A DNA stretch of 64,000 nucleotides from CAXBES01 sp963974915 (GCA_963974915.1 CAXBES010000012.1:68731-132730), one strand, 5' to 3'. Positions 27,908 to 37,034 are shown, counted from the stretch's first letter. Program-made: numbers and translations. The notes: generated from the letters alone by a model not told the origin.

Positions 27908-27959
27908 GAAAAATTTTGCTTCTACAATACTACATTTAGTAAAAATTCTTATTTAATAT

Positions 27960-27967
27960 TACATTTG
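27960..27967 (+). promoter_or_regulatory. -7 box just upstream of the receiver-protein gene
   Basis: TACATTTG fits TAnnTTTG exactly and ends 4 bases before the ATG at 27972. There is no TTG at -33 spacing. If used, the transcript would begin at or next to the start codon (a second in-frame ATG is at 27975). Confidence 0.4.
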
Positions 27968-27971
27968 TGAT

Positions 27972-28382
27972 ATGATGGATTTTACAGAATGTGTGGTAGA
28001 GAGAGTTCTTCTAATCGATGATGATAAAGCTACCAATTTTTTTAACAAGATGATGGTGTCAAGGCATATGGGATTTGAATATGTAGATGCCGTTCAGGGG
28101 GGACAAGAAGCCCTTACTTTGCTTTCGACTTCAAAGAATAAACCTAATCTCATTTTTCTGGATATCAACATGCCCGGGATGAATGGATGGGAATTTCTAA
28201 CAGCGTTCGAAAATTTAGATGATAAAATTACTAACGGTATAAAAATAATACTGCTTTCCACATCGTCTAATCCCGATGAAGTAATGAAATCCATAAACGA
28301 TTTCTCTGTAGATGATTATATCAATAAGCCTCTTTCCGCAAGTTTGCTAAACGAAGTGCTTGAGAAACACTTTAGCCATTAA
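27972..28382 (+). CDS. Stand-alone response-regulator receiver protein
   Basis: CheY-like protein of 136 residues consisting only of a receiver domain. The acidic pocket is DDD at 16-18, the phospho-accepting Asp is Asp64 in LIFLDINMPGMNGWE, the switch Ser/Thr is in LLSTSS near 94-99, and the conserved Lys is Lys119 in NKP. There is no DNA-binding or enzymatic output. It lies 67 bases before a TonB-dependent receptor gene whose other neighbour is a histidine kinase, so it may be that kinase's phosphorylation partner (inference). Confidence 0.9.
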   Translation: MMDFTECVVERVLLIDDDKATNFFNKMMVSRHMGFEYVDAVQGGQEALTLLSTSKNKPNLIFLDINMPGMNGWEFLTAFENLDDKITNGIKIILLSTSSNPDEVMKSINDFSVDDYINKPLSASLLNEVLEKHFSH

Positions 28383-28449
28383 TTAAATTCAGCTCATTAG
28401 ATTAATATTTTTTTTATAGGTTTACACACATTTCAATTTTAGCGACTAA

Positions 28450-31194
28450 ATGATATCCATCCAAATACCCACTAGATTGAAAAGTAATTTTATATTTCCC
28501 CTCCATGTTACTTTTGTTTTTATTGTATTTTTAATTCCGAATCTCCTACCTGCTCAGGAAAGAGCAACGATCACGGGAAATGTTTCAGATCAGTTTGGAA
28601 ATCTTCCGGGAGCCACCGTAAGTATTGAAGGTTTGAATACTGTTACTACCACCGATGTAAACGGAAACTATTCGTTTTCGGTTGAAGAAGGTGAGTACGT
28701 AATTGCGGCTTCTTTTGTTATGTATATTAAGAAATCCCAATCGGTTGTAGTTAGAGTGGGCGAATCTGCTCAACTGGATTTCGTACTGGAAACAGGTTTT
28801 AGTATTGATCAACCAATTTCGTTAGGATCAAGAGGAACTCCAACTTCAAGCTTGAAAACCTCAGCACCTGTCGATATTATTTCTCCACAGGCAATTTCAA
28901 ATTCTTCGAGAATGGAATTAGGTTCTGTACTTCATTATTTAGCGCCTTCCTTTCATTCAACTCATCAAACAGTTGCAGATGGAACAGATCATATTGACCC
29001 CGCTACTTTACGAGGTTTAGGACCAGACCAAGTACTAGTACTTATAAATGGCAAAAGACGACATAATAGTTCACTTCTAAATGTTAATGGTACCGTTGGA
29101 AGAGGTAGTGTAGGTACCGATTTTAACGCGATTCCTTTGGCGACTATAGAAAGAATCGAGATCTTAAGAGAAGGAGCCACTTCTCAATACGGGTCTGATG
29201 CAATCGCAGGTGTGATCAACATTATTCTCAAGAAGCAAACTGAGGTAATTGATATTGATAACCGAGTATTAATTAATTCTGAAGGCGATGGTTTTGAAAA
29301 TTATTCTTCAGGGAATTTCGGACTTAGATTAGGGGATAACGGTTTTCTGAATTTAACCGCTGAATACAGAAACAGAAACGCTACCAACAGAGCAGGCAAT
29401 TATACCGGTCTTGTTTTTTCTGATGACCCTGTGCAAGACGAAATATTAATTGAGCAGAATAATTTTTTTGATCAAGTTGAGTATTCAGATCGACGTGTGA
29501 TGGAAATTGGGAATGCAGAAACTCAAAATCTTGCCCTGTATTTTAACGGAGAGTTTAATATGTCCCCAAATGCCACCATATACTTACACGGTGGTAGAAA
29601 TTATAGAGAGGGAAAAGGCAAAGGCTTTTACAGGTTTCCCAGAGAAAGAGATCGTGTAGTGTTAGAACTTTACCCAAACGGTTTTTCTCCCGAAATTCTA
29701 ACCGATATTCAAGATGACGCCGTGGTAATTGGCGTTAAAGGGATCAAGAATAATTTTAATATAGATTTTAGTCACTCTATTGGAAGTAATCGAATTGACT
29801 ATACGGTAAATAATTCGAATAATGCATCATTAGGTATCACCTCCCCAAGAACATTTTACTCAGGTGGATTTGTCTACCACCAAAACACTACAAATCTGGA
29901 TATTTCAAAACCATTCAATATTTTCGAGGGAATGAACCTGGCTTTTGGAGCCGAATTACGAGTTGAAAATTATCAAATTATAGCAGGTGAGGAAGCATCA
30001 TTCGTCGATGGGGGTTCAACCTATGTAGATGAAAATGGAGAAGATCTTCCCAGAATACCCGGAGCACAAGTTTTTCCGGGAATACAACCGGAGAACGAAT
30101 TAAACAGATTTCGCACCAATAGTGCCGGATATATTGATCTTGACGCAAATATTACCGAGAAATTTCTTTTTAAAATTGGAGGTAGGTATGAGTCTTCCAA
30201 TGACTTCGGTAGTCAGGGGGTTTATAAGTTATCATCTCGTTACCAGTTTAATGATAAGTTGAGCATTCGGGGATCTTTTTCAAAGGGATTTCGGGCACCT
30301 TCCTTGCATCAAGTGTTCTTTCAGAATATAAGCACTCAGTTTATAGATGGCGATATCGTGCAGGTAGGAACCTTTAATAACGAAAGTGCCGTGGCCAATG
30401 AAGCCTTCGGAATTGAAAATTTAAGTGCTGAGATCTCCAAACATTTTAGTGCAGGACTTAGCGGAAAACTACTAGAGAAGTTTACTTATAGTCTCGATTA
30501 TTATTTGATTAATATAAAAGACAGAATTGTCTTATCGGGGCAATTTGCCGAAGGCTACGAAGAAATATTAGAACCCTTTAATGTAGGGGCCGCTCAATTT
30601 TTTACAAATGCTATCGATTCACGCACATCGGGGGGAGATGTCTCCTTTAACTATAAAGAGTCGTTAGGGATTGGCGAACTGAATGTAGCCCTCTCCGCGA
30701 ACGTAACTGATACGAAAGTAGTTGGACCTATTAAGGTGCCGGCTGCGTTAGAAGGACAAGAACAAGTACTTTTTAATAGAGAAGAAGTGTCTAGAGTAGA
30801 GAACGCACAGCCTAATTTTAAGTTGAATTCGTTAATATCGTATGAGTTCGATAAATATAGATTTCAATTAGGAAATACACTTTTCGGGGAAGTTAAATAT
30901 TTACACCCGGAAGATGGGGACCCCGATAATTGGGTGCTTAATGAGTACAACGGAATAGTAGAAACTCGAGATCAAACCTTTTCGCCAAAGTTGGTTACAG
31001 ATATGACTATTTCCTATCAGTTGAACAATAACATTAGATGTACTCTGGGAGGCAATAATGTTTTTAATGTGTATCCCGATGCGCATACCCATTCTGCAAA
31101 TACCAGTGATGGTAACTTTGTATACAGTAGAAGGGTGCAACAATTTGGTGTTAGCGGAGCCAACTATTACCTTAGATTATTACTTAGACTCTAA
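28450..31194 (+). CDS. TonB-dependent receptor with carboxypeptidase-regulatory-like domain
   Basis: Outer-membrane active transporter of 914 residues. A signal peptide ends near LLPAQ (35). A CarboxypepD_reg-like beta domain spans about 38-118 (ATITGNVSDQFGNLPGATVSI). A plug domain is about 130-275, including RGLGPDQVLVLINGKRR and YGSDAIAGVINIILKK. The barrel runs to the C-terminus, which ends in YYLRLLLRL. The substrate is unknown; the paralogue-rich family includes receptors for siderophores, peptides and carbohydrates. No SusD-like partner is adjacent. Its stop codon overlaps the start of the kinase gene by one base, so the two are coupled. Confidence 0.92.
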   Translation: MISIQIPTRLKSNFIFPLHVTFVFIVFLIPNLLPAQERATITGNVSDQFGNLPGATVSIEGLNTVTTTDVNGNYSFSVEEGEYVIAASFVMYIKKSQSVVVRVGESAQLDFVLETGFSIDQPISLGSRGTPTSSLKTSAPVDIISPQAISNSSRMELGSVLHYLAPSFHSTHQTVADGTDHIDPATLRGLGPDQVLVLINGKRRHNSSLLNVNGTVGRGSVGTDFNAIPLATIERIEILREGATSQYGSDAIAGVINIILKKQTEVIDIDNRVLINSEGDGFENYSSGNFGLRLGDNGFLNLTAEYRNRNATNRAGNYTGLVFSDDPVQDEILIEQNNFFDQVEYSDRRVMEIGNAETQNLALYFNGEFNMSPNATIYLHGGRNYREGKGKGFYRFPRERDRVVLELYPNGFSPEILTDIQDDAVVIGVKGIKNNFNIDFSHSIGSNRIDYTVNNSNNASLGITSPRTFYSGGFVYHQNTTNLDISKPFNIFEGMNLAFGAELRVENYQIIAGEEASFVDGGSTYVDENGEDLPRIPGAQVFPGIQPENELNRFRTNSAGYIDLDANITEKFLFKIGGRYESSNDFGSQGVYKLSSRYQFNDKLSIRGSFSKGFRAPSLHQVFFQNISTQFIDGDIVQVGTFNNESAVANEAFGIENLSAEISKHFSAGLSGKLLEKFTYSLDYYLINIKDRIVLSGQFAEGYEEILEPFNVGAAQFFTNAIDSRTSGGDVSFNYKESLGIGELNVALSANVTDTKVVGPIKVPAALEGQEQVLFNREEVSRVENAQPNFKLNSLISYEFDKYRFQLGNTLFGEVKYLHPEDGDPDNWVLNEYNGIVETRDQTFSPKLVTDMTISYQLNNNIRCTLGGNNVFNVYPDAHTHSANTSDGNFVYSRRVQQFGVSGANYYLRLLLRL

Positions 31195-33020
31195 TGAATA
31201 GCCTAAATACTCAGATGATAAAATTCTGGAGGATCGTTTCGTTCCTGTCTCTTGCATTGCTGTTACTTGCTTCTCATGGAATGAGAGCGCAGAACACAGA
31301 AAATGAACAAGTTAAAAGACTTCAAAGAACCATTTTCATTTATAATTTCGCTCAGCAGGTGGGCTGGCCGGCTAATTCTGAAAGTGATGTTTTTAGAATA
31401 GGTGTTCTAGGTCCCGATAGAACAGCTTCCGACCTGCAGGTAATGTCACAGCAACGAAGAATTTCGAATAAGCAGATAGAAGTAACTCGCTTTCAAAAGG
31501 TCAAGGATATTGCCAATATAGATTTGCTGTATGTGAACAGTAAGTATAATTTCGATATTGAATATATTTTAAGTAAGATTAGTGGTGAAAATGTCCTACT
31601 TATTTCTGAAGATTACAGATATAACTCTTCAATGATCAATATGGTCAATATTGGAGATTCGTTCGAATATGAAATTAATGAATCTCTTCTGAAAAATGAG
31701 AATTTCGTTTTAGCTCCAAGCTTGGCTGAAAATGCCATAAGCACAGCTGAAAAATGGAAGGAGCTGTACCGTTTAGCTGAAAAATCCAGAATTCAGGAAA
31801 TCTCAAAACAAGAAATTCAAAAAAAGACAATTCAGAATAAAAAATCTGAACTTGATAAAAAGCAGCAACAAATCGAAAACCAAAAAGTAGCTCTGGATGT
31901 TTCAGAGGATTTAATTCTTAAGCAGAAAGATACTATAGATGTTTTATGGCTTCAGAACGAACTTCAGAATAAAAAATACCAGGATAAGGTCTTGATTGAA
32001 AGAGAACTGGAAAGAAATATTGAAGAACAACTTGTGTTTATAAAGAGCCAGGAACAGGATATTGCCAATAGTGCCGATATTATCCAGGAGCAACAAGAAG
32101 TCTTATCAGAATTAAATGACAGCATCAAAGAAAGAGACGAGATCCTCAAAGAACAAAATACGATCATTGAATCACAAAAATTAAACAATATTCTACTATT
32201 GGTGATCGCAGGATTAATTTTCCTCGCCGGAATTATAATTTTCAGAAGTTATCTTTCTAAGAAAAGATTAAACAGGGAGTTGGAAGAAAAGAATAAGGCA
32301 ATAGAGCAACAGGCAACCGAACTTATTTTTAAAAACAATGATCTGGAACAATTTGCGTATATAGCTAGTCATGACTTACAAGAACCTTTGAATACGATTA
32401 CAAGTCTAATCGAACTTCTTCGGATGGATTACAAAGATTCACTGGATGAAACTGCAAACGATACGCTTACGTATATCCACGAATCCAGTGTGAGAATGCG
32501 GGAATTAATAAACGCTCTACTAAAACATTCGCGTCTGGGCTTAATGAATGACCTTTCAGAAGTGGATTGTAACAAATTAATAGAGGAAATAAAACTTGAT
32601 CTTAAAGAGGTAATAAAAGAAAGTGCACTAACACTAACTACACAACAACTTCCAACCGTTTTTGCTTCAAAAGTGGAACTGAGATTGGTCTTTCAGAATC
32701 TGATTTCGAATGCGGTAAAATTTAAAAAACCCAATGTTGCTCCTGTCGTAAATATTTCCGTTAAAAAAATATCCGGTGAGAAAGACTCCACCAAAGAAAT
32801 GTGGCTGTTTTCTGTTCAGGATAATGGAATAGGTATAGCGGAACAATATCAGGAACGTATATTTTCCATTTTTCAGCGGCTACACGCACGGGAAGAATAT
32901 GAAGGTACAGGGATTGGACTTGCCCATGTAAAGAAGATCATAGATTGCCATAATGGTAGAATCTGGCTTACTTCGGAAGAAGGACAAGGCTCAACATTTT
33001 ACTTTACAATACCTGCTTAA
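31194..33020 (+). CDS. Membrane histidine kinase with YfiR-like sensor domain
   Basis: Sensor kinase of 608 residues. After a signal-like helix (about 10-32) comes a YfiR-like domain (about 40-180), then a long Gln/Glu/Lys-rich coiled coil (about 195-330), a membrane helix (333-351), a HisKA domain with the phosphorylated His393 in ASHDLQEPLN, and a HATPase with N-box FQNLISNAVKF (500-510), DNGIGI (543-548) and GTGIGL (571-576). The YfiR part should be periplasmic. It starts inside the stop codon of the TonB-dependent receptor gene (TAATG), pointing to joint function. An ATG at 31215 is an alternative start. Confidence 0.88.
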   Translation: MNSLNTQMIKFWRIVSFLSLALLLLASHGMRAQNTENEQVKRLQRTIFIYNFAQQVGWPANSESDVFRIGVLGPDRTASDLQVMSQQRRISNKQIEVTRFQKVKDIANIDLLYVNSKYNFDIEYILSKISGENVLLISEDYRYNSSMINMVNIGDSFEYEINESLLKNENFVLAPSLAENAISTAEKWKELYRLAEKSRIQEISKQEIQKKTIQNKKSELDKKQQQIENQKVALDVSEDLILKQKDTIDVLWLQNELQNKKYQDKVLIERELERNIEEQLVFIKSQEQDIANSADIIQEQQEVLSELNDSIKERDEILKEQNTIIESQKLNNILLLVIAGLIFLAGIIIFRSYLSKKRLNRELEEKNKAIEQQATELIFKNNDLEQFAYIASHDLQEPLNTITSLIELLRMDYKDSLDETANDTLTYIHESSVRMRELINALLKHSRLGLMNDLSEVDCNKLIEEIKLDLKEVIKESALTLTTQQLPTVFASKVELRLVFQNLISNAVKFKKPNVAPVVNISVKKISGEKDSTKEMWLFSVQDNGIGIAEQYQERIFSIFQRLHAREEYEGTGIGLAHVKKIIDCHNGRIWLTSEEGQGSTFYFTIPA

Positions 33021-33155
33021 GAAAACGCCGAACTTCAGAAAGATCTAATTAGTCTCGACCTGTAAGAATAACCCCGGATGATACTCACTAAAAACAAGTT
33101 AAGATTAGAGTTCTACAGAAGCGATAGAAATTAGGACACCGCCTTTTAAATGATT

Positions 33156-33183
33156 GTAATGATTCAGGTTATCATTACTTTTC
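33156..33183 (+). terminator. Possible terminator after the YfiR-kinase gene
   Basis: A perfect 8-bp stem (GTAATGAT at 33156-33163, ATCATTAC at 33171-33178) with a 7-base loop is followed by TTTTC. It lies 136 bases after the kinase stop. The stem is AT-rich, so strength is doubtful. The rest of the 261-base gap (33021-33281) holds nothing I can identify. Confidence 0.4.
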
Positions 33184-33281
33184 TTACCAAACTATAAATA
33201 TTTGTTAAATGATTCCCATGGAATGTTTAATGAATAGACTAAATGATTAAACATTATGTATTTTTATGCAAAGAATACAAG

Positions 33282-33965
33282 ATGAGAACAATTATAATAC
33301 TTGGTGGAAGCAGAGGTATTGGTCGTGCTATTTTAGATGTATTGGTTCAGAAGAATCAAGTCATTAATATTAGCAGATCGCGACCTGAAGTGGAACACGA
33401 AAACCTTACCCATTACAGCTGTGATATCCTAACCGACGAATTGCCGGATATTGAAAAGGCAGATTCTCTAGTTTATTGCCCCGGAAGTATTAATTTAAAA
33501 CCTTTTGAAGGACTGAGCCTTGATGATTTCCGATCAGATTTTGAGATAAATGTGGTAGGTGCCGTACGAGCCATTCAGAAATATATTGATATCCTGAAAA
33601 AAGGGAACCATCCATCGATCATATTATTTAGCACGGTGGCATCTAAATTAGGTATGCCATATCATACAAGCACAGCTGCTTCGAAATCTGCGATAGAGGG
33701 GCTGGTAAAATCCTTAGGTGCCGAATTCGCACCAACGATTCGTGTAAACGCAATTGCCCCTACGGTAACGGATACAGATTTAGCTTCAAAGTTACTTCGG
33801 AATGAGAAAATGACAGCTAAAATGATAGAACGTCACCCTCTTAAAAAATATTTAGAACCTAAAGAAGTTGCTGAAATGGCAACCTTTTTACTGTCTGAAA
33901 AAGCCGCCTCAATTTCGGGTCAAATATTTGAAATGGACTGCGGTATTGTAAGTTTTAAAATTTAA
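33282..33965 (+). CDS. Short-chain dehydrogenase/reductase-like protein, atypical active site
   Basis: SDR-fold protein of 227 residues, with GGSRGIGRAI at 8-17 binding the dinucleotide. I start at the ATG at 33282, which gives the usual short N-terminus; an ATG at 33243 would add 13 residues. The catalytic Ser is present (FSTVAS near 116-121) and so is Lys135, but the YxxxK Tyr position is Thr131 (TAASK). Tyr127 is four residues too early. It is therefore a divergent SDR, and its substrate and even its catalytic activity are uncertain. Confidence 0.82.
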   Translation: MRTIIILGGSRGIGRAILDVLVQKNQVINISRSRPEVEHENLTHYSCDILTDELPDIEKADSLVYCPGSINLKPFEGLSLDDFRSDFEINVVGAVRAIQKYIDILKKGNHPSIILFSTVASKLGMPYHTSTAASKSAIEGLVKSLGAEFAPTIRVNAIAPTVTDTDLASKLLRNEKMTAKMIERHPLKKYLEPKEVAEMATFLLSEKAASISGQIFEMDCGIVSFKI

Positions 33966-33975
33966 ATTAAATATT

Positions 33976-34140
33976 ATGTTCGGCTTATTCAAAAAGAAAA
34001 CTGAAAAAGAAAAATTGTACGACCAATATCAAAAGTTGCAAAGCGAAGCTTACAGGTTGTCCACAACCAATCGCAAATTGAGCGATCAAAAGATGTATGA
34101 GGCAGAAGAAATTATGAAAAAACTGGAAGCATTAAATTAA
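33976..34140 (+). CDS. Lacal_2735 family small protein
   Basis: A 54-residue open frame beginning MFGLFKKKTEKEKLYDQY. The short charged helix, the MFGLFKKK start and the later LSxxNRKLSDQKMYEAEEI block match the small Lacal_2735 family found in Flavobacteriia. The function is unknown. It starts 10 bases after the SDR gene stop and ends 15 bases before the DUF2452 gene, so it is probably co-transcribed with both. Confidence 0.82.
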   Translation: MFGLFKKKTEKEKLYDQYQKLQSEAYRLSTTNRKLSDQKMYEAEEIMKKLEALN

Positions 34141-34155
34141 TACTGCATTTCGATC

Positions 34156-34560
34156 ATGAAAGAGAATATACCCGATAATGTTGTTTTCGATTCTGAAAAA
34201 CAGACATATGATGCCGCTCTCAGGCCGTATGGCACCAACGTGGGAGCGCCTTCTATTACAACTAAAGACACCGCAACTTGGAAGAATCGGAATATCCACA
34301 AAGTAAATCAGCAATTTCGAGCACGTCACTTAGAACTTCAGGCATCACATCAAAGGATGATGGAACAATTTGAATACAATAATTTAGTTTATAACGCCAA
34401 ATTCAATTTTGAACCTATAATTGGTGAAACTTATCATTTATATAGAGATAAGAAGTCCGAATCATTTTTATCTGTAATCGCACCTAACGAATGCAATTTC
34501 GATTTTGTGGGGAGCTTTTACCTCAATGCCGATCAAATCTGGAACAAGGTTTCACTGTAA
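34156..34560 (+). CDS. DUF2452 domain protein
   Basis: Soluble protein of 134 residues without signal peptide or membrane segments. The order of conserved blocks (PDNVVFD, the LRPYGTNVGAPSI region near 27-39, the helical KVNQQFRARHLELQAS segment, and FEPIIGETYHLYRDKK near 88-103) matches DUF2452. The function is unknown. It is followed after 8 bases by a TIGR03643 family gene. Confidence 0.85.
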   Translation: MKENIPDNVVFDSEKQTYDAALRPYGTNVGAPSITTKDTATWKNRNIHKVNQQFRARHLELQASHQRMMEQFEYNNLVYNAKFNFEPIIGETYHLYRDKKSESFLSVIAPNECNFDFVGSFYLNADQIWNKVSL

Positions 34561-34568
34561 ATAATGCT

Positions 34569-34856
34569 ATGAAAATTTTAGAAAACTTTTCAGAAAGAGA
34601 ATTGGACAGGATCATAGAAATGGCGTGGGAAGATCGTACACCTTTTGAAGCGATTGCTTATCAGTTTAACCTACCCGAAAAGGATGTTATTAAAGTGATG
34701 CGCTCTCAATTAAAAGAAAGCAGTTTCAAATTATGGAGAAAACGAGTGAATAGTGGTGTGAGCACTAAACATCTCAAAAAACGAAGTTCAGAAATAAATC
34801 GTTTTAAATGTTCAAGGCAACGAGCTATTTCCAGCAATAAAATTAGTAAACGATAA
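34569..34856 (+). CDS. TIGR03643 family small protein
   Basis: Protein of 95 residues with the conserved start MKILENFSERELDRIIEMAW, then the DRTPFEAIAYQFNLPEKDVIKVMR segment that looks like a helix-turn-helix, and a KESSFKLWRKRVNSG block. These are the marks of TIGR03643. A basic tail of about 25 residues follows. I start at the ATG at 34569 since translation from 34491 would run into the DUF2452 gene. DNA or RNA binding is possible but unproven. Confidence 0.83.
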   Translation: MKILENFSERELDRIIEMAWEDRTPFEAIAYQFNLPEKDVIKVMRSQLKESSFKLWRKRVNSGVSTKHLKKRSSEINRFKCSRQRAISSNKISKR

Positions 34857-34884
34857 TCATAGAGATAGAATTAAACCATTGCAG

Positions 34885-34892
34885 TATCTTTG
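34885..34892 (+). promoter_or_regulatory. -7 box for the FAD-oxidoreductase gene
   Basis: TATCTTTG, an exact TAnnTTTG match, ends 6 bases before the ATG at 34899. This spacing leaves almost no leader. It also argues against the in-frame TTG at 34890, which lies inside the box, as start codon. Confidence 0.55.
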
Positions 34893-34898
34893 CTTCGT

Positions 34899-36461
34899 AT
34901 GAGCACACTGGTACAAATTTCTGTTTTGCCAAAGCAAATTGAAGACGACAATTATGTCCTGGAAAGAGCATTAGAAAAAGCTAAGCTTCGGAAAGACTTA
35001 ATTACAGATTGGCGCATACGAAAGCGTTCGATTGATGCTCGCAGGAACCCGATAAAATACAATTTGCAAATTGAATTCTGGCTGAAGGGCCAAGAACGAG
35101 AAATAATTTTGCCGTTTATTCCGAAGAATGTAACCGATGCTCCCGAAATAGCGATCATTGGTGCGGGACCGGCAGGATTGTATGCCGCATTGAGGGCTGT
35201 TGAGGCAGGATTAAGGCCTGTCGTTTTCGAACGCGGAAAGGATGTTCGTTCCAGACGTTTCGATCTTGCCAAGATCAACAAAGAACACATCGTAAATCCG
35301 GAATCTAATTATTGTTTTGGCGAAGGTGGCGCCGGAACCTACTCCGACGGAAAATTATACACTCGATCAAAAAAACGCGGTAATGTTTTAAAAGCTATGG
35401 AGTGGTTCGTGCATTTTGGCGCAGATCCAGACATTCTTGTTGATGCCCATCCTCACATTGGCACCAATAAACTTCCCAAGATCATTACAGCTATGCGCGA
35501 AGCGATAATTGAGGCCGGGGGAGAAGTTCATTTTAATTCAAAACTCACAGATCTTAGCATTAGTGATGATCATATTGAAGCTATTCAAATAAACGATAGT
35601 GACTGGAAGCATTTCGAAAATGTAGTTTTGGCAACAGGTCATTCGGCAAGAGATATTTTTTATCTTCTTCACAAAAAGGAGATTAAAATTGAAGCAAAAC
35701 CCTTTGCTATTGGTGTTCGAATTGAGCATTCTCAAGAACTTATTGATACAATTCAGTACCACGGCGACTGTGAAAATCCCTATTTACCACCGGCTTCCTA
35801 TGCGTTGGTAGAGCAGATTGATGGGTTAGGAGTTTATAGCTTTTGTATGTGTCCGGGAGGTATCATAGCGCCTTGCGCCACACAACAAGAGGAAGTAGTT
35901 ACCAATGGATGGAGCCCAAGTAAAAGAAATAATCCTTACGCAAATTCGGGTATCGTGGTGAGTGTTGAGCCGTCAGATCTTCCGAATTTTAAGGCGAATG
36001 ATCCTTTTGTTTGTTTAGATTTTCAGAAATATGTAGAAAAAAGATGTTGGGAGGCAGGAGGAAAGACTCAAGCGGTCCCAGCCCAACGAATGGTAGATTT
36101 CGTCAACGGAAAACTTTCGGTAGATTTTCCAAAAACTTCGTATCAGCCGGGAGTTGTTTCGGCCGATCTAAATGAGGTGTTACCCCCATTAATTTCTAAA
36201 AGGTTAAAAAAAGCGTTTGTTCTCTTCGGAAAAAAACTGAACGGATATTATACTAACGACGCAGTTTTACACGCACCCGAGAGTAGAACGTCATCTCCTG
36301 TTTCAATTCCACGTAATGCTGAAACTTTAGAGCATATTGATATAAGAGGATTGTATCCTTGCGGAGAGGGCGCCGGTTACGCCGGAGGAATAATTTCGGC
36401 AGCGATCGACGGAATTAATTGTGTGGATGCAATAGCTTTGAAATACCAAAAGTTAAAATAA
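34899..36461 (+). CDS. FAD-dependent oxidoreductase (COG2509-like)
   Basis: Flavoprotein-like enzyme of 520 residues. An N-terminal domain of about 80 residues precedes the FAD-binding Rossmann motif IIGAGPAGLYAA at 86-97. The following ERGKDVRSRRFD and CFGEGGAGTYSDGKLYTR blocks are typical of the COG2509 group. Near the C-terminus LYPCGEGAGYAGGIISAAIDG is the second FAD-binding segment. The physiological substrate of the group is unknown. It appears to be a single-gene unit with its own promoter box at 34885. Confidence 0.88.
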   Translation: MSTLVQISVLPKQIEDDNYVLERALEKAKLRKDLITDWRIRKRSIDARRNPIKYNLQIEFWLKGQEREIILPFIPKNVTDAPEIAIIGAGPAGLYAALRAVEAGLRPVVFERGKDVRSRRFDLAKINKEHIVNPESNYCFGEGGAGTYSDGKLYTRSKKRGNVLKAMEWFVHFGADPDILVDAHPHIGTNKLPKIITAMREAIIEAGGEVHFNSKLTDLSISDDHIEAIQINDSDWKHFENVVLATGHSARDIFYLLHKKEIKIEAKPFAIGVRIEHSQELIDTIQYHGDCENPYLPPASYALVEQIDGLGVYSFCMCPGGIIAPCATQQEEVVTNGWSPSKRNNPYANSGIVVSVEPSDLPNFKANDPFVCLDFQKYVEKRCWEAGGKTQAVPAQRMVDFVNGKLSVDFPKTSYQPGVVSADLNEVLPPLISKRLKKAFVLFGKKLNGYYTNDAVLHAPESRTSSPVSIPRNAETLEHIDIRGLYPCGEGAGYAGGIISAAIDGINCVDAIALKYQKLK

Positions 36462-36537
36462 TTCGTTTTAAATCAGATATTTAGTGTTTTTGTCAAAACT
36501 TTATGAAAACAAATTATCAAACTAACTATTTGATTAT

Positions 36538-36545
36538 TAATTTTG
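36538..36545 (+). promoter_or_regulatory. -7 box upstream of the small-exporter gene
   Basis: TAATTTTG fits TAnnTTTG and lies 19 bases before the ATG at 36565. No TTG is found at the proper -33 spacing, so support is partial. Confidence 0.4.
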
Positions 36546-36564
36546 CAGCCCTTTAAATGATATC

Positions 36565-37023
36565 ATGATTCAGGATATAATTATTGCAATATTATGGAGT
36601 TTGTCTCCCTTTGGTGAAGCCAAGGTGGGGATCCCCTATGGTATGGTCAATGGTGTTAATATCTATTTGGTTTTTGCGCTTTGTTTTGCGGCAAATGTTT
36701 TGGTTTTTCCTTTAATGATGTTTTTCCTCGATAAAATAAACCGTAATCTGTTGCGATGGAAATTTTATAAAAGATCTGCGATTTGGGTAGCACGACGTGC
36801 GAAGACAGGTTCGGGCAATAAGATAAAAAAATACGGATTTTGGGGGTTAATTTTCTTTGTATCAATTCCGTTGCCCGGTACAGGAGTATACGCTGGAAGT
36901 ATTGCTTCTTATTTGTTTAAAATTGAAAAAGGCAAGGCCTTTTGGGCAAATACTATTGGGATCTTCATCTCTTCCTTAATTGTTTGGGGGACAACGCTCA
37001 TAACTATGAATGGCGTTGCTTAG
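36565..37023 (+). CDS. Small multidrug-export-like membrane protein (COG2426)
   Basis: Integral membrane protein of 152 residues with four or so hydrophobic segments (about 5-15, 24-50, 85-110 and 128-148). The N-terminal WSLSPFGEAKVGIPYGM and the later PLPGTGVYAGSIASYLF motif are those of the COG2426 putative small multidrug export proteins. A drug-export function for this family is only inherited from annotation. It stands alone before a convergent small gene. Confidence 0.82.
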   Translation: MIQDIIIAILWSLSPFGEAKVGIPYGMVNGVNIYLVFALCFAANVLVFPLMMFFLDKINRNLLRWKFYKRSAIWVARRAKTGSGNKIKKYGFWGLIFFVSIPLPGTGVYAGSIASYLFKIEKGKAFWANTIGIFISSLIVWGTTLITMNGVA

Positions 37024-37034
37024 AAGAATTAATA

